64,000 bases of DNA from HKST-UBA178 sp965223815 (GTDB lineage Bacteria > Pseudomonadota > Gammaproteobacteria > Chromatiales > Chromatiaceae), in assembly GCA_965223815.1 (NCBI GenBank), contig OZ245019.1:4650001-4714000 (forward strand). Reading direction: 5' to 3'. The position numbers were made by a program, and so were the translations under genes. Positions 34,659 through 43,102 of this stretch are shown piece after piece. Every line of letters starts with the position of its first letter. The stretch's first letter is position 1. The notes beneath the pieces are model-generated. The model saw only the letters and a program-made list of their open reading frames with translations, did no database searches and had not been told where the DNA came from.

Positions 34659-36164
34659 ATGACGATCCCGACAACCCACTTGGCTTCTGAACGGATAATA
34701 AATGTGAACAAATCACTCAATCTCTTGTTAACGGTGTTAGTGTCGGTTTTGCTCCCCAGCGTTGCGCTGGCGTCTTCCGGGGATGGAGAGCGGCTGGATT
34801 TAACCGCTCACTGGGTCGGTTTCACCGCGCTGGCTATTTTCGTTGTCGCCTACGGTTTGGTGATGGCTGAAGAGTTTACCCATCTGCGCAAATCCAAACC
34901 GGTAATTTTCGCCGCAGGACTGATCTGGGCACTCGTGGCCTGGGTTTATCATACCCACCCGGAATTGCCCGCAGGCATAGCAGAGGCAGCGGTACGCCAC
35001 AATCTGCTTGAGTACGCTGAACTCATGCTCTTCCTGTTGGTGGCGATGACCTATATCAACGCCATGGACGAGCGGAATGTGTTTGAGGCGCTGCGTTCCT
35101 GGCTGGTGCGCAAGGGTTTTGGGTTCCGCAAGCTTTTCTGGATCACCGGAGTGCTTGCTTTCTTCATCTCACCGGTGGCGGATAATCTGACCACCGCGCT
35201 ACTGATGTGTGCCGTTGTGATGGCCGTTGGGGGATCCAACACCAAATTTATCCTACTGGCATGTATCAACATTGTAGTGGCTGCCAACGCAGGGGGTGCA
35301 TTCAGCCCCTTTGGCGATATCACCACCCTCATGGTCTGGCAAAAATCCATCGTCACCGAATTGGGTCCGGTAGACTTCTGGTCCTTTTTCAATCTCTTTT
35401 TTCCTTCACTCGTCAACTGGTTGGTGCCTGCGGCCATCATGGTGTATGCAGTTCCCAATGAGCAACCTGAGGGAGGAGGTGAGTATGTAGAGATGAAGCG
35501 CGGCGCCAAGCGGATCATGGTGCTGTTCCTCTGCACCATCGCCACCGCGGTTAGCTTCCATAACTTCCTGCACATGCCACCCGTGATCGGCATGCTGACA
35601 GGCCTGTCCTACCTGCAGTTTTTCGGTTTTTATCTAAAAAAGACCTATCGCAAAGATCACACCCAAACCAACCTAGACAACGAAACCGAACTCGAGCATC
35701 AAGGCCAAATGGGGGATGTTGTGGCTTTCGATGTGTTCCGTAAGGTAGCCCGTGCCGAATGGGATACGCTGTTATTTTTCTACGGAGTCGTGCTTTGTGT
35801 TGGTGGACTCGGCTTTATCGGCTATCTCGCTATGGCGTCACAGGTCATGTATGTGGACTGGGGACCAACCTACGCCAACGTTGCCGTGGGAGTGCTCTCC
35901 GCCATCGTAGACAACATCCCCGTCATGTTCGCGGTACTTACCATGCAGCCGGACATGTCCATGGGACAGTGGCTGTTGGTAACACTCACTGCCGGTGTAG
36001 GGGGATCTTTACTCTCAATTGGATCCGCCGCCGGTGTGGCCTTGATGGGGCAGGCGAGAGGCAAGTACACCTTTTTCGGTCATTTGAAGTGGGCACCGGT
36101 CATTGGCCTGGGCTATGCCGCAAGCATTCTCGCCCACCTCTGGATAAATGCCAGCCTCTTCTGA
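34659..36164 (+). CDS. nhaD: NhaD-type Na+/H+ antiporter
   Basis: Inner-membrane antiporter of the NhaD/ArsB (IT) superfamily, about 12 helices, exchanging Na+ (or Li+) for H+. Recognisable family blocks are ELMLFLLVAMTYINAMDERNVF, FFISPVADNLTTALLMCAVVMAVG (with the Asp-Asn-Leu-Thr motif) and NAGGAFSPFGDITTLMVWQ, and later AIVDNIPVMFAVLTM. The 501-residue frame starts with ATG at 34659. A GTG at 34704 (VNKSLNLLLTVLVS) would leave just the signal-like first helix and is a fair alternative; neither has a strong ribosome-binding site. It is divergent from the Dab operon. Linkage suggests that sodium and proton homeostasis is coupled to bicarbonate accumulation. Confidence 0.92.
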   Translation: MTIPTTHLASERIINVNKSLNLLLTVLVSVLLPSVALASSGDGERLDLTAHWVGFTALAIFVVAYGLVMAEEFTHLRKSKPVIFAAGLIWALVAWVYHTHPELPAGIAEAAVRHNLLEYAELMLFLLVAMTYINAMDERNVFEALRSWLVRKGFGFRKLFWITGVLAFFISPVADNLTTALLMCAVVMAVGGSNTKFILLACINIVVAANAGGAFSPFGDITTLMVWQKSIVTELGPVDFWSFFNLFFPSLVNWLVPAAIMVYAVPNEQPEGGGEYVEMKRGAKRIMVLFLCTIATAVSFHNFLHMPPVIGMLTGLSYLQFFGFYLKKTYRKDHTQTNLDNETELEHQGQMGDVVAFDVFRKVARAEWDTLLFFYGVVLCVGGLGFIGYLAMASQVMYVDWGPTYANVAVGVLSAIVDNIPVMFAVLTMQPDMSMGQWLLVTLTAGVGGSLLSIGSAAGVALMGQARGKYTFFGHLKWAPVIGLGYAASILAHLWINASLF

Positions 36165-36186
36165 ATTGACCTAGCCAAAACGTCGA

Positions 36187-36208
36187 CCCCTGAGATTCGT
36201 TTCAGGGG
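36187..36208 (+). terminator. Stem-loop downstream of nhaD
   Basis: CCCCTGA and TCAGGGG form a perfect 7-base stem about 20 bases after the nhaD stop. The following sequence is G+C-rich with no T-run, so termination strength is doubtful. Confidence 0.4.
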
Positions 36209-36355
36209 CCGGCGCCCCCCCTCAACACTGGTAGTTTCCATAGAATTCTCTTGCCCGGCCATCGAAAGCCTTAGCAGCAGCACTCTGGATATTCCGTGTT
36301 ATAGTCCCCTAAAATTAGCGCAGAACCAACTAAAATTTCGACATATATTATTGAT

Positions 36356-36361
36356 TATAAT
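36356..36361 (+). promoter_or_regulatory. Candidate -10 box of prk
   Basis: A perfect TATAAT in a strongly A+T-rich stretch (36330-36370), about 65 bases before the prk start. No good -35 hexamer lies at 16-18 bases, which would fit an activator-dependent promoter such as one under CbbR. A short CCCC/GGGG hairpin follows in the leader (about 36386-36400). Confidence 0.35.
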
Positions 36362-36427
36362 AGATATTTGTCCGTATCTGGAGGATACCCCTGGAGGGGT
36401 TCTGATAAGCGAATTAGGGAGAACAGT

Positions 36428-37297
36428 ATGTCAAAACAGCACCCAATCATCGCAGTGACCGGCTCATCCGGCGCCGGCACAACCACCGTCAAACGGGCTT
36501 TCGAACACATCTTCTATCGTGATGGATTCAAACCCGCAGTGGTTGAGGGAGACAGTTTCCACTGTTTCGACAGGTCGGCCATGCGTGAAAAAATTGCCGA
36601 AGGACTCAGCCATTTTGGTCCCGAAGCGAACTGCTTTGACAAACTCGTCGACCTGTTTCGTACCTACGGCGAATCTGGTACCGGAAAAAAACGATACTAT
36701 CTCCACAATCAGGAAGAGGCGGACAGTCACAATAGTCGCCTCAAAACGCAAAAAAGTCCGGGAGAGTTTACCCCCTGGGAGGAGATCGAAGGAGGGACCG
36801 ATCTGCTATTCTACGAAGGCCTGCACGGCCTGGTGGTCACCGAGAAAGAGAACGTCGCTCAGTATGTAGACTTAGGCGTCGGTGTGGTGCCGATTGTCAA
36901 CTTGGAGTGGATACAGAAGATCTTTCGCGACAACGCCGAACGTGGATATAGCCAAGAGGCCATTGTGGACACCATCCTGCGGCGCATGCCCGATTACATC
37001 AACCACATCACGCCTCAGTTCTCCCGAACCGACATCAATTTCCAACGGGTGCCCACGGTAGACACCTCCAACCCCTTCATTGCCCGCGATATTCCGATTC
37101 CGGACGAAAGTTACGTGGTCATTCGGTTCCGCGATCCGAAGGCCTTGAACACTAATTTCCCCTATCTATTATCCATGCTGAACGGCTCTTTCATGTCCCG
37201 CCGCAACACCTTGGTCGTTCCGGGCGGCAAAATGGGCTTCGCCATGGAGATCATCCTGCAGCCCATTATCGAGCGCATGATGTCGTACCGTAGCTGA
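36428..37297 (+). CDS. prk: Phosphoribulokinase (proteobacterial class I type)
   Basis: Calvin-cycle enzyme that phosphorylates ribulose 5-phosphate to the Rubisco substrate. The 289-residue protein has the P-loop GSSGAGTTTVKRAF near residue 12 and the class I bacterial features VEGDSFHCFDR, HFGPEANCFDKL, LFYEGLHGLVV and a Phe-rich RTDINFQRVPTVDTSNPF. The ATG at 36428 is selected because AGGGAGAA lies just upstream and homology begins there (MSKQHPIIAVTG). No other cbb gene is adjacent. Its position next to the Dab/NhaD block gathers carbon capture and fixation functions within about 12 kb. Confidence 0.96.
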   Translation: MSKQHPIIAVTGSSGAGTTTVKRAFEHIFYRDGFKPAVVEGDSFHCFDRSAMREKIAEGLSHFGPEANCFDKLVDLFRTYGESGTGKKRYYLHNQEEADSHNSRLKTQKSPGEFTPWEEIEGGTDLLFYEGLHGLVVTEKENVAQYVDLGVGVVPIVNLEWIQKIFRDNAERGYSQEAIVDTILRRMPDYINHITPQFSRTDINFQRVPTVDTSNPFIARDIPIPDESYVVIRFRDPKALNTNFPYLLSMLNGSFMSRRNTLVVPGGKMGFAMEIILQPIIERMMSYRS

Positions 37298-37340
37298 TCT
37301 GAGCGGAAAGGATACCCCCGGCCTGTAGATAACGGAGAGC

Positions 37341-37355
37341 TGCCGCGAGGCGGCA
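37341..37355 (+). terminator. Possible terminator of prk
   Basis: TGCCGC-GAG-GCGGCA stem-loop followed by TCTGTTT, about 45 bases after the prk stop. Short and weak, but correctly oriented between convergent genes. Confidence 0.4.
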
Positions 37356-37370
37356 TCTGTTTCCCACAGG

Positions 37371-38756
37371 CTAGGGCACCAGCGGGAATACTTTGCCGTT
37401 AATCGTCAGCAGCCCGCTTGAAAGGGCTGCAACGGTGGCTATCTCTCCGTTGCCGTGCACAACGAATTGTTGCCTGACCAGGCTGGTGAACAGGGACTGT
37501 GCCTCAATCTTGGCCTGGTTTTGAATTTGTTCCTCGTTCTGGCCATCATCCAGTTGCTCGCCTAGCGCCAAGCGCTCGCGCTTCAATTGGCTAAGGATCC
37601 AACCTTCGAGTAGACGTTCGAAGACTGCCTCCGGCATCTTGATCGAGAGACTTCCCGACAGCTTTTCGAGCGCCTGTGCTCCGGAAGTAACCTGATCCCA
37701 GGTCATTCCCTCACTCGCGAGCGAAAAGCGACCGTCCACCACCCCATCGGGCGTGGACAGCCGTAAAGGATCTATGGTGACTTTGGGATCAGTTTCCAGC
37801 AGCGCCGGAGCGACGCTCATCAAGGCACTCATGGTGGCCATGCGCCGCTGTAATTCGGCCATCGGCTGGCGCTGTACATGGCTAATTGATTCTTGAAGAC
37901 GCAACAACCCCTCGGCCGAGAGTTGGTCCAAGGTGAGCCTAATTCGACCCGGCCCGAAAACTTGGTCACCTGTGGTCAGCCCAGATAGAGAGTAGTCGGC
38001 CACCGCCGCTACCCGTTCGTTTCGCTCCGAACTCTCCACCTTTAACCCGAAACCCTCTATTCGCAGGGTGTCGTCAGCCATTCCATCGGAAAACGATATC
38101 TCCCTCAAAGTGAGCGTACCTTCCCCCAGTGTCAGTCCCGACTGACTCTCCCAGGAACGGGAGTCGATCCCCAAGCCCGAAAAGCCGACTGCCACCCCCT
38201 CACTGCTGATAAAGCGCACCTCGGGAATCATCAAATCCCAGTTGACACGCTCCTCATTGGGGTCGAAAAGGATCTCACCATCTAGGCCGCCAAAGGAGGC
38301 TCTATCGCCGCTGTTACCAACAGCGCTGGTCTCAGGAGGCCAAGAAAGTTCCGTCTTTCCCTTTCCATCGAGTGCTACGAAAGTATGCAATTTCCCGCTG
38401 TAAGACTCAGGCAAGGCGCCTCCCGGGAGCGGGTGAACCTGACTATTGATAGCCGCCAGGCCGAGCCCGTCAGCTGTCATTGGCCCGTGGGCAATATCGC
38501 TTTTCAACAAGAATCCAAAACGCGGGGTCTGGGATTGCCTCTCCCCCGTCCCGGCAGAATTGGACATCTGCAAGCGGGTCTCCGCCTCCGCGCCCAGCCA
38601 ACCTCGCTGATATTGATGATCCAGCACCTTGAAGCCGTTGTTTTCGATGCGCGCCACAAACTCCTGGTAGTGAGTTTCAGTCTCGATTCCCACAATAATC
38701 GGAGCAGCGGCCAATATCGCCCCCAGGATTAAAATCACAACCAGGAGTTTTTTCAT
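37371..38756 (-). CDS. DUF945 (YdgA family) protein
   Basis: A 461-residue protein of the YdgA family: a single N-terminal hydrophobic anchor (MKKLLVVILILGAILAAAPIIVG), then the typical HYQEFVARIENNGFKVLDHQYQRGWLGAEAE, and a long beta-rich periplasmic domain. Function is unknown; in E. coli YdgA is an inner-membrane protein tied loosely to growth and motility phenotypes. The second Met (38756) is taken as start, since the first is only three codons earlier. It follows dxs on the same strand after about 50 bases, perhaps cotranscribed. Confidence 0.85.
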   Translation of the reverse strand: MKKLLVVILILGAILAAAPIIVGIETETHYQEFVARIENNGFKVLDHQYQRGWLGAEAETRLQMSNSAGTGERQSQTPRFGFLLKSDIAHGPMTADGLGLAAINSQVHPLPGGALPESYSGKLHTFVALDGKGKTELSWPPETSAVGNSGDRASFGGLDGEILFDPNEERVNWDLMIPEVRFISSEGVAVGFSGLGIDSRSWESQSGLTLGEGTLTLREISFSDGMADDTLRIEGFGLKVESSERNERVAAVADYSLSGLTTGDQVFGPGRIRLTLDQLSAEGLLRLQESISHVQRQPMAELQRRMATMSALMSVAPALLETDPKVTIDPLRLSTPDGVVDGRFSLASEGMTWDQVTSGAQALEKLSGSLSIKMPEAVFERLLEGWILSQLKRERLALGEQLDDGQNEEQIQNQAKIEAQSLFTSLVRQQFVVHGNGEIATVAALSSGLLTINGKVFPLVP

Positions 38757-38805
38757 AGAGGTCAATCCGTTATTGATACTTCAGGGACGGCGGGCAGAGT
38801 CCGGG

Positions 38806-40713
38806 TCAACACACCCTTACGGCCTCGCCACGGCTTCGCGCCGCAGTGACGGATCTAAGAATGGAAGGCACATCCAGGCCGGCCTCTGCCAGTTGCTGGT
38901 CGCTGGTCGCATGCTCGATGAATCGGTCAGGCAAACCCAGATTGAGTACCGGCACTTTTTGCGGCAATCGGGCGAGGTACTCGTTAATGGCAGAACCGGC
39001 GCCTCCTTGCAGAACATTTTCCTCAAGTGTGACCAGAAGGTCATGACGCTGCGCCAGCCGCTGAACCATAGCTTCGTCCAATGGCTTGATAAAACGCATG
39101 TTCGCCACTGTTGCATCCAGCCTCTCCGCAGCCTCCATGGCCCGACCATGCATACTGCCGAACGCCAGGAAGGCAACACTCTGTCCCTCTCGGGTAACCA
39201 CACCCTTACCGATGGGGAGAGCTTCAAGAGTCGCTTGGACTTCCACCCCCGGCCCGCTTCCCCTCGGATAACGGACCAGAGCCGGCCCCTCGAATTCATA
39301 GGCCGTTTGCAGCATGCGACGACACTCGTTCTCATCCGCCGGCGCCATCACCACCATATTGGGTATCGCACGGGTATAGCTCAGATCGAAGCTACCGCAG
39401 TGAGTTGCGCCATCCGCCCCTACCTGGCCCGCCCGGTCTACGGCAAATGTCACATCCAGATTCTGCAGCGCCACATCGTGGATCAGCTGGTCGTATGCAC
39501 GCTGCAGGAAACTCGAATAGATCGCCACCACGGGTTTCCCGCCCTCGCAAGCAATGCCCGCCGCAAATGTGACCGCATGCTGCTCGGCGATACCCACGTC
39601 GAAATAGCGACTAGGATAAATTTTGGAGAAACGCACCAAACCCGAGCCCTCGCACATCGCCGGGGTAATGGCAATCAGCCTATCATCGGCTTTCGCTGCG
39701 TCGCACAGCCAGTCCCCAAATACTTTGGTATAGCTAACCGATGCAGTTTTACCATCGGACTTACCCGTCGTCGGATTAAAGGGCGTGACCCCATGGTAGA
39801 AGCATGGATCCACCTCGGCCGGCCGGTATCCTTTACCTTTCTTGGTAACGACATGCAACAATCGAGGCCCGGGCATCGCCTTCATATTGTCCAAGGTCGA
39901 GACCAGTGTCTCCATATCGTGTCCGTCAACCGGGCCTATATAATTGAATCCCAACTCTTCGAACAGCGTTCCCGGCATGACCATGCCCTTCACATGCTCT
40001 TCCCACCGGCCCACTAATTCGCTCAGATTCGGCAACTGGCTCAGGGCGCTCTTCCCACCCTCTCTGACCGTCGTATAGAGTTTTCCGGAGAGCACTCTGG
40101 CAAGATGATTCCTGAAGGCGCCTACCGGCGCGGAAATCGACATATCGTTGTCGTTAAGGATCACCAACAGGTCGAGATCCAGCGCGCCGGCATGATTCAG
40201 GGCCTCGAAAGCCATACCCGCACCCATGGCCGCATCACCAATCACGGCGATAACGTGTCTATCCTCACCACGTTGCTTTGCCACCGCTGCCATACCCAAT
40301 GCGGCGCCGATCGAGGTGCTGGAATGGCCTGTTCCAAAGGTATCGTATTCGCTCTCCTCCCGGCGGGGAAAACCCGAAATACCATTCTGTTGCCTAAGGG
40401 AGGACATCCTCTTGCGGCGCCCGGTAAGAATTTTGTGGGGATAGGCCTGATGGCCCACGTCCCACACTAATCGGTCATGGGGCGTATCGAATACATGGTG
40501 CATTGCTACCGTCAACTCTACGACGCCCAGACCAGCCGCCAGATGTCCACCGGTTTCAGAGACCGAGTCGATCAGGAAGCGACGCACCTCATCCGCCAGT
40601 CTGGAGAGCTCGTAGACCGACAATGGCTTCAAGTCCAGCGGGATATCTATTGAAGAAAGGAGCGGATAGCGCGACTGCTCCTTCGACTCGGCGTCGCCCA
40701 TGTGTGATGCCAT
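38806..40713 (-). CDS. dxs: 1-deoxy-D-xylulose-5-phosphate synthase
   Basis: First enzyme of the non-mevalonate isoprenoid pathway, joining pyruvate and glyceraldehyde 3-phosphate. The 635-residue, ThDP-dependent protein has GGHLAAGLGVVELTVAMHHVFDTP, the ThDP/Mg motif GDAAMGAGMAFEALNHAG through LVILNDNDMSIS, RIAVVAEQHAVTFAAGIA-like DVGIAEQHAVTFAAGIA, and FAVDRAGQVGADGATHCG. The frame continues 112 codons upstream without homology. The ATG at 40713 is chosen for its AGAGAG site and family alignment; another ATG lies four codons later. Usual partners ispA and xseB are not next to it. Confidence 0.96.
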   Translation of the reverse strand: MASHMGDAESKEQSRYPLLSSIDIPLDLKPLSVYELSRLADEVRRFLIDSVSETGGHLAAGLGVVELTVAMHHVFDTPHDRLVWDVGHQAYPHKILTGRRKRMSSLRQQNGISGFPRREESEYDTFGTGHSSTSIGAALGMAAVAKQRGEDRHVIAVIGDAAMGAGMAFEALNHAGALDLDLLVILNDNDMSISAPVGAFRNHLARVLSGKLYTTVREGGKSALSQLPNLSELVGRWEEHVKGMVMPGTLFEELGFNYIGPVDGHDMETLVSTLDNMKAMPGPRLLHVVTKKGKGYRPAEVDPCFYHGVTPFNPTTGKSDGKTASVSYTKVFGDWLCDAAKADDRLIAITPAMCEGSGLVRFSKIYPSRYFDVGIAEQHAVTFAAGIACEGGKPVVAIYSSFLQRAYDQLIHDVALQNLDVTFAVDRAGQVGADGATHCGSFDLSYTRAIPNMVVMAPADENECRRMLQTAYEFEGPALVRYPRGSGPGVEVQATLEALPIGKGVVTREGQSVAFLAFGSMHGRAMEAAERLDATVANMRFIKPLDEAMVQRLAQRHDLLVTLEENVLQGGAGSAINEYLARLPQKVPVLNLGLPDRFIEHATSDQQLAEAGLDVPSILRSVTAARSRGEAVRVC

Positions 40714-40738
40714 GTTTACTCTCTGCAGATTTTGATCA

Positions 40739-40761
40739 CCCGCTTTGAAGCGGGCCTTTTT
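40739..40761 (+). terminator. Intrinsic terminator facing away from dxs
   Basis: CCCGCT-TTGA-AGCGGG followed by CCTTTTT on the plus strand, only about 25 bases upstream of the dxs start codon. In this orientation it would stop a transcript antisense to dxs. On the minus strand it is a hairpin in the dxs leader. Confidence 0.6.
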
Positions 40762-41107
40762 ACGACTTCCATCTAGACTCAGATATTGCCTTTCTCGCGG
40801 ACACCCTTTACAACGCCCAATTAAAGCCAGTGGCTTGGTAAGCCCAGCGCTGCACCCCCAAACAGGGCTAAATCGCGCATTGTAGCTCATCCTCTCCGAT
40901 CGAAGTGGGATTTTCATCCACCCAAGTGATGAGGAAATCATCCCCGACGGAGAACTCGATGGCTGAATCAGCCTGGCGTGCAGCGCCCCAACAGAATACC
41001 TGATAACGGCGAAAAGCTGCGATCCAATCCGCATCCTGGGTTGCATCACCGAATCATGGCATTGTCACGGCTAGTGTAAGAGATTGATTTATTGGTTACA
41101 AATACCC

Positions 41108-41378
41108 TAGGGCCTGTTAACACTAATTGAAACAGCGTCGTTGCTGCCCCAGAAAGGGCCAATCAAGGCGCGAGGAGTGAGGTTTGGTGGTTCCAAATGA
41201 ATGACGAGCAACGCCGAGTGGCCCTTTTTGGGGCGCAACCCGGAGGGACGGGGCCATTTTTCCCCAGTTCGGCGTTGCACCTCGCTTATGTAGCGGTGCT
41301 ACACCGCGCTCGGTGCGCCTTGACCTGCGATAAAATGGCCTCCGGCGACACTGTTCCAATTAGTGTTAACAGGCCCTA
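41108..41378. mobile_element. MITE-like element with 27-35 bp terminal inverted repeats
   Basis: A 271-base element without a gene. The left end TAGGGCCTGTTAACACTAAT continues TTGAAACAGCGTCG; the inverted right end reads the same with two or three mismatches. Both ends begin with TA, consistent with a TA target duplication as made by IS630/mariner-type transposases. Inside, arms at about 41140-41160 and 41220-41239 are a second, nearly perfect inverted repeat, so the transcript would fold strongly. A 20-base piece of the end recurs at 19918-19937. Family assignment is inferred. Confidence 0.75.
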
Positions 41379-41436
41379 ACCCAAAGTATAAATACCAAAT
41401 CGCCACTCTGCATCGGTATCCAGGAAGCCTTTATCC

Positions 41437-42486
41437 ATGAACAAGAGAGATGAGCAGTTCGCCAGTGACAACTATTCCGGTATTTGCTCCCAGGCATGGC
41501 AAGCCATGGGCTTCGCCAATAAGGGTCATGCCCCGGCCTATGGGGACGATGCCTGGACTTCCCAGGCCGCCGATAAGCTGAGGGCGCTCTTCGATTGTGA
41601 CTGTGAAGTGTTTTTCGTTTTCAACGGCACGGCGGGCAATAGCCTGGCGCTGGCATCTTTGTGCCAGTCCTATCACGGCATAGTCTGCCACCACAAAGCC
41701 CATATCGAGACCGACGAATGCGGGGCCCCGGAATTTTTTTCCAACGGTGCAAAGTTGCTTACCGCAGAAGGTGAAAGCGGGAAGCTATCACCGGAATCGA
41801 TATCCGCCATCGTCAACAAACGCTCTGACCTGCATTACCCGAAACCCAAGGTCATATCACTGACCCAGGCCACCGAGTTAGGCACCCTCTACACACCCCG
41901 AGAGCTGCAGCAAATAGGCCAGACCGCCCGGGAACTGGGCATGCGCATTCACATGGATGGCGCCCGATTTGCCAACGCCGTGGCTGCCTTAGGGTGCGCC
42001 CCCCGGGAAATCACTGTCGAGTGCGGCGTCGATGTGCTCTGTTTCGGCGGCACCAAGAACGGCATGGCCGTCGGCGACGCTGTCGTCTTCTTCAACAAAA
42101 AGCTCGCTGAAGACTTTGAATGGCGCTGCAAACAGGCAGGGCAACTGGCCTCCAAAATGCGATTTATCTCCGCCCCCTGGACCGCTATGCTTGAGGATGA
42201 CAGCTGGCTCCGAAACGCACGTCATGCAAACCGCTGCGCCGAACGGTTGGCAGAAGGCTTGGGGCGAATCCCCGGGGTCGAACTCATGTTTCCCCAGCAA
42301 ATCAACTCGCTGTTCGTCTCCATGCCTGAGGAGGCGCTCTCCTATCTCAGGGAGCGCGGATGGTGTTTCTACACCTTTATAGGCGTGGGGGGAGCGCGTT
42401 TCATGTGCAGCTGGGACACCAGTGATGAAGCTTTAGCGGCGTTGATAGAAGACGCCACCGCCGCTATGGCGCACTGCGCCGGATAG
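41437..42486 (+). CDS. ltaE: Low-specificity L-threonine aldolase
   Basis: PLP enzyme of the beta-eliminating lyase family (PF01212), cleaving threonine or allo-threonine to glycine and acetaldehyde. The 349-residue protein has the pattern FASDNYSGICSQAW, FNGTAGNSLALASL, CHHKAHIETDECGAPEFF, MDGARFANA and the PLP-binding Lys207 in CFGGTKNGMAVGDA. This is the subgroup with a longer N-terminus rather than the E. coli LtaE type. The substrate may differ; the annotation rests on family membership. The start ATG lies about 60 bases after the MITE-like element, which may supply part of its promoter region. Confidence 0.85.
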   Translation: MNKRDEQFASDNYSGICSQAWQAMGFANKGHAPAYGDDAWTSQAADKLRALFDCDCEVFFVFNGTAGNSLALASLCQSYHGIVCHHKAHIETDECGAPEFFSNGAKLLTAEGESGKLSPESISAIVNKRSDLHYPKPKVISLTQATELGTLYTPRELQQIGQTARELGMRIHMDGARFANAVAALGCAPREITVECGVDVLCFGGTKNGMAVGDAVVFFNKKLAEDFEWRCKQAGQLASKMRFISAPWTAMLEDDSWLRNARHANRCAERLAEGLGRIPGVELMFPQQINSLFVSMPEEALSYLRERGWCFYTFIGVGGARFMCSWDTSDEALAALIEDATAAMAHCAG

Positions 42487-42511
42487 CTGACCTCCGCAAC
42501 GAGTACAAAGA

Positions 42512-43102
42512 CTACTCTTTTATCCAGCAGAGGATACGATTATTGGACGGCATTTCGAAATCGTCATGCAACGCCATTCCGGCGGTGGCCGCCAACACCT
42601 GCAGCTCTTCGAAATGACGTATACCGCTATACGGATCCTGCGCTTTCAACCAGCCGTCAAAGCGCGCATTGCTATCGCTAGTATATCGGCCGCCATAGTT
42701 AAAGGGCCCGTAGAGCGCGAAGAGACCACCCGGGGGCAGCAACTCTCCCACGCCGGCGAACAGTGCCTCGACTTCAGGCCAGTGCATAATATGCGCGGTG
42801 TTGGCTGAAAAAACGCCGTCCACCGAAATCGCGGGCCAGGGACTCGACGCCACATCGAGTACCAGGGGCAGTCGCGTATTGGCTAGGCCGGCTTCGTCCA
42901 GCCACAACTTGATGCCCGGGTGGTTCGCCAACCGGTCGCTTGTATGCCACACCAGATAGGGTAGCTTGGCAGCGAAATAGACGGCATGTTGTCCGGTGCC
43001 GCTACCTATCTCCAGGATATCCCGACATCCCGAGAATAGTGGTGCAATGACCCTGAGAATAGGGTCTCGATTCTGGTCGCAGGATTCCGCGTAGGGCTTC
43101 AT
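42512..43102 (-). CDS. DUF938 family SAM-dependent methyltransferase
   Basis: A 196-residue class I methyltransferase. The SAM-binding loop is ILEIGSGTGQHAVYFA, followed by DGVFSANTAHIMHWPEVEALFAGVGELL and FALYGPFNYGGRYTSDSNARFDGWLKAQDP, diagnostic of DUF938. The substrate is unknown. Its ATG overlaps the TGA of the upstream FemAB-like gene, and with the GST gene before that it forms a three-gene unit. Confidence 0.9.
   Translation of the reverse strand: MKPYAESCDQNRDPILRVIAPLFSGCRDILEIGSGTGQHAVYFAAKLPYLVWHTSDRLANHPGIKLWLDEAGLANTRLPLVLDVASSPWPAISVDGVFSANTAHIMHWPEVEALFAGVGELLPPGGLFALYGPFNYGGRYTSDSNARFDGWLKAQDPYSGIRHFEELQVLAATAGMALHDDFEMPSNNRILCWIKE

Larger units (their letters stand above)
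40714..41436. other. Long intergenic region between dxs and the threonine aldolase gene
   Basis: About 720 bases with no intact gene. It holds an intrinsic terminator in the antisense direction (40739-40761) and an open minus-strand frame without a start codon (40868-41053). That frame contains protein-like sequence such as AIEFSVGDDFLITWVDENP and may be a gene remnant. The MITE-like element occupies 41108-41378. The rest gives nothing recognisable. Confidence 0.6.

Noticed and set aside
38773..40017. A plus-strand open frame of 414 codons lying entirely inside dxs
   Set aside because: It is antisense to a fully conserved enzyme, its product is rich in His, Arg and Gln with no domain, and it has no ribosome-binding site. 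Long shadow frames of this kind also cover aceE, aceF and dabA.
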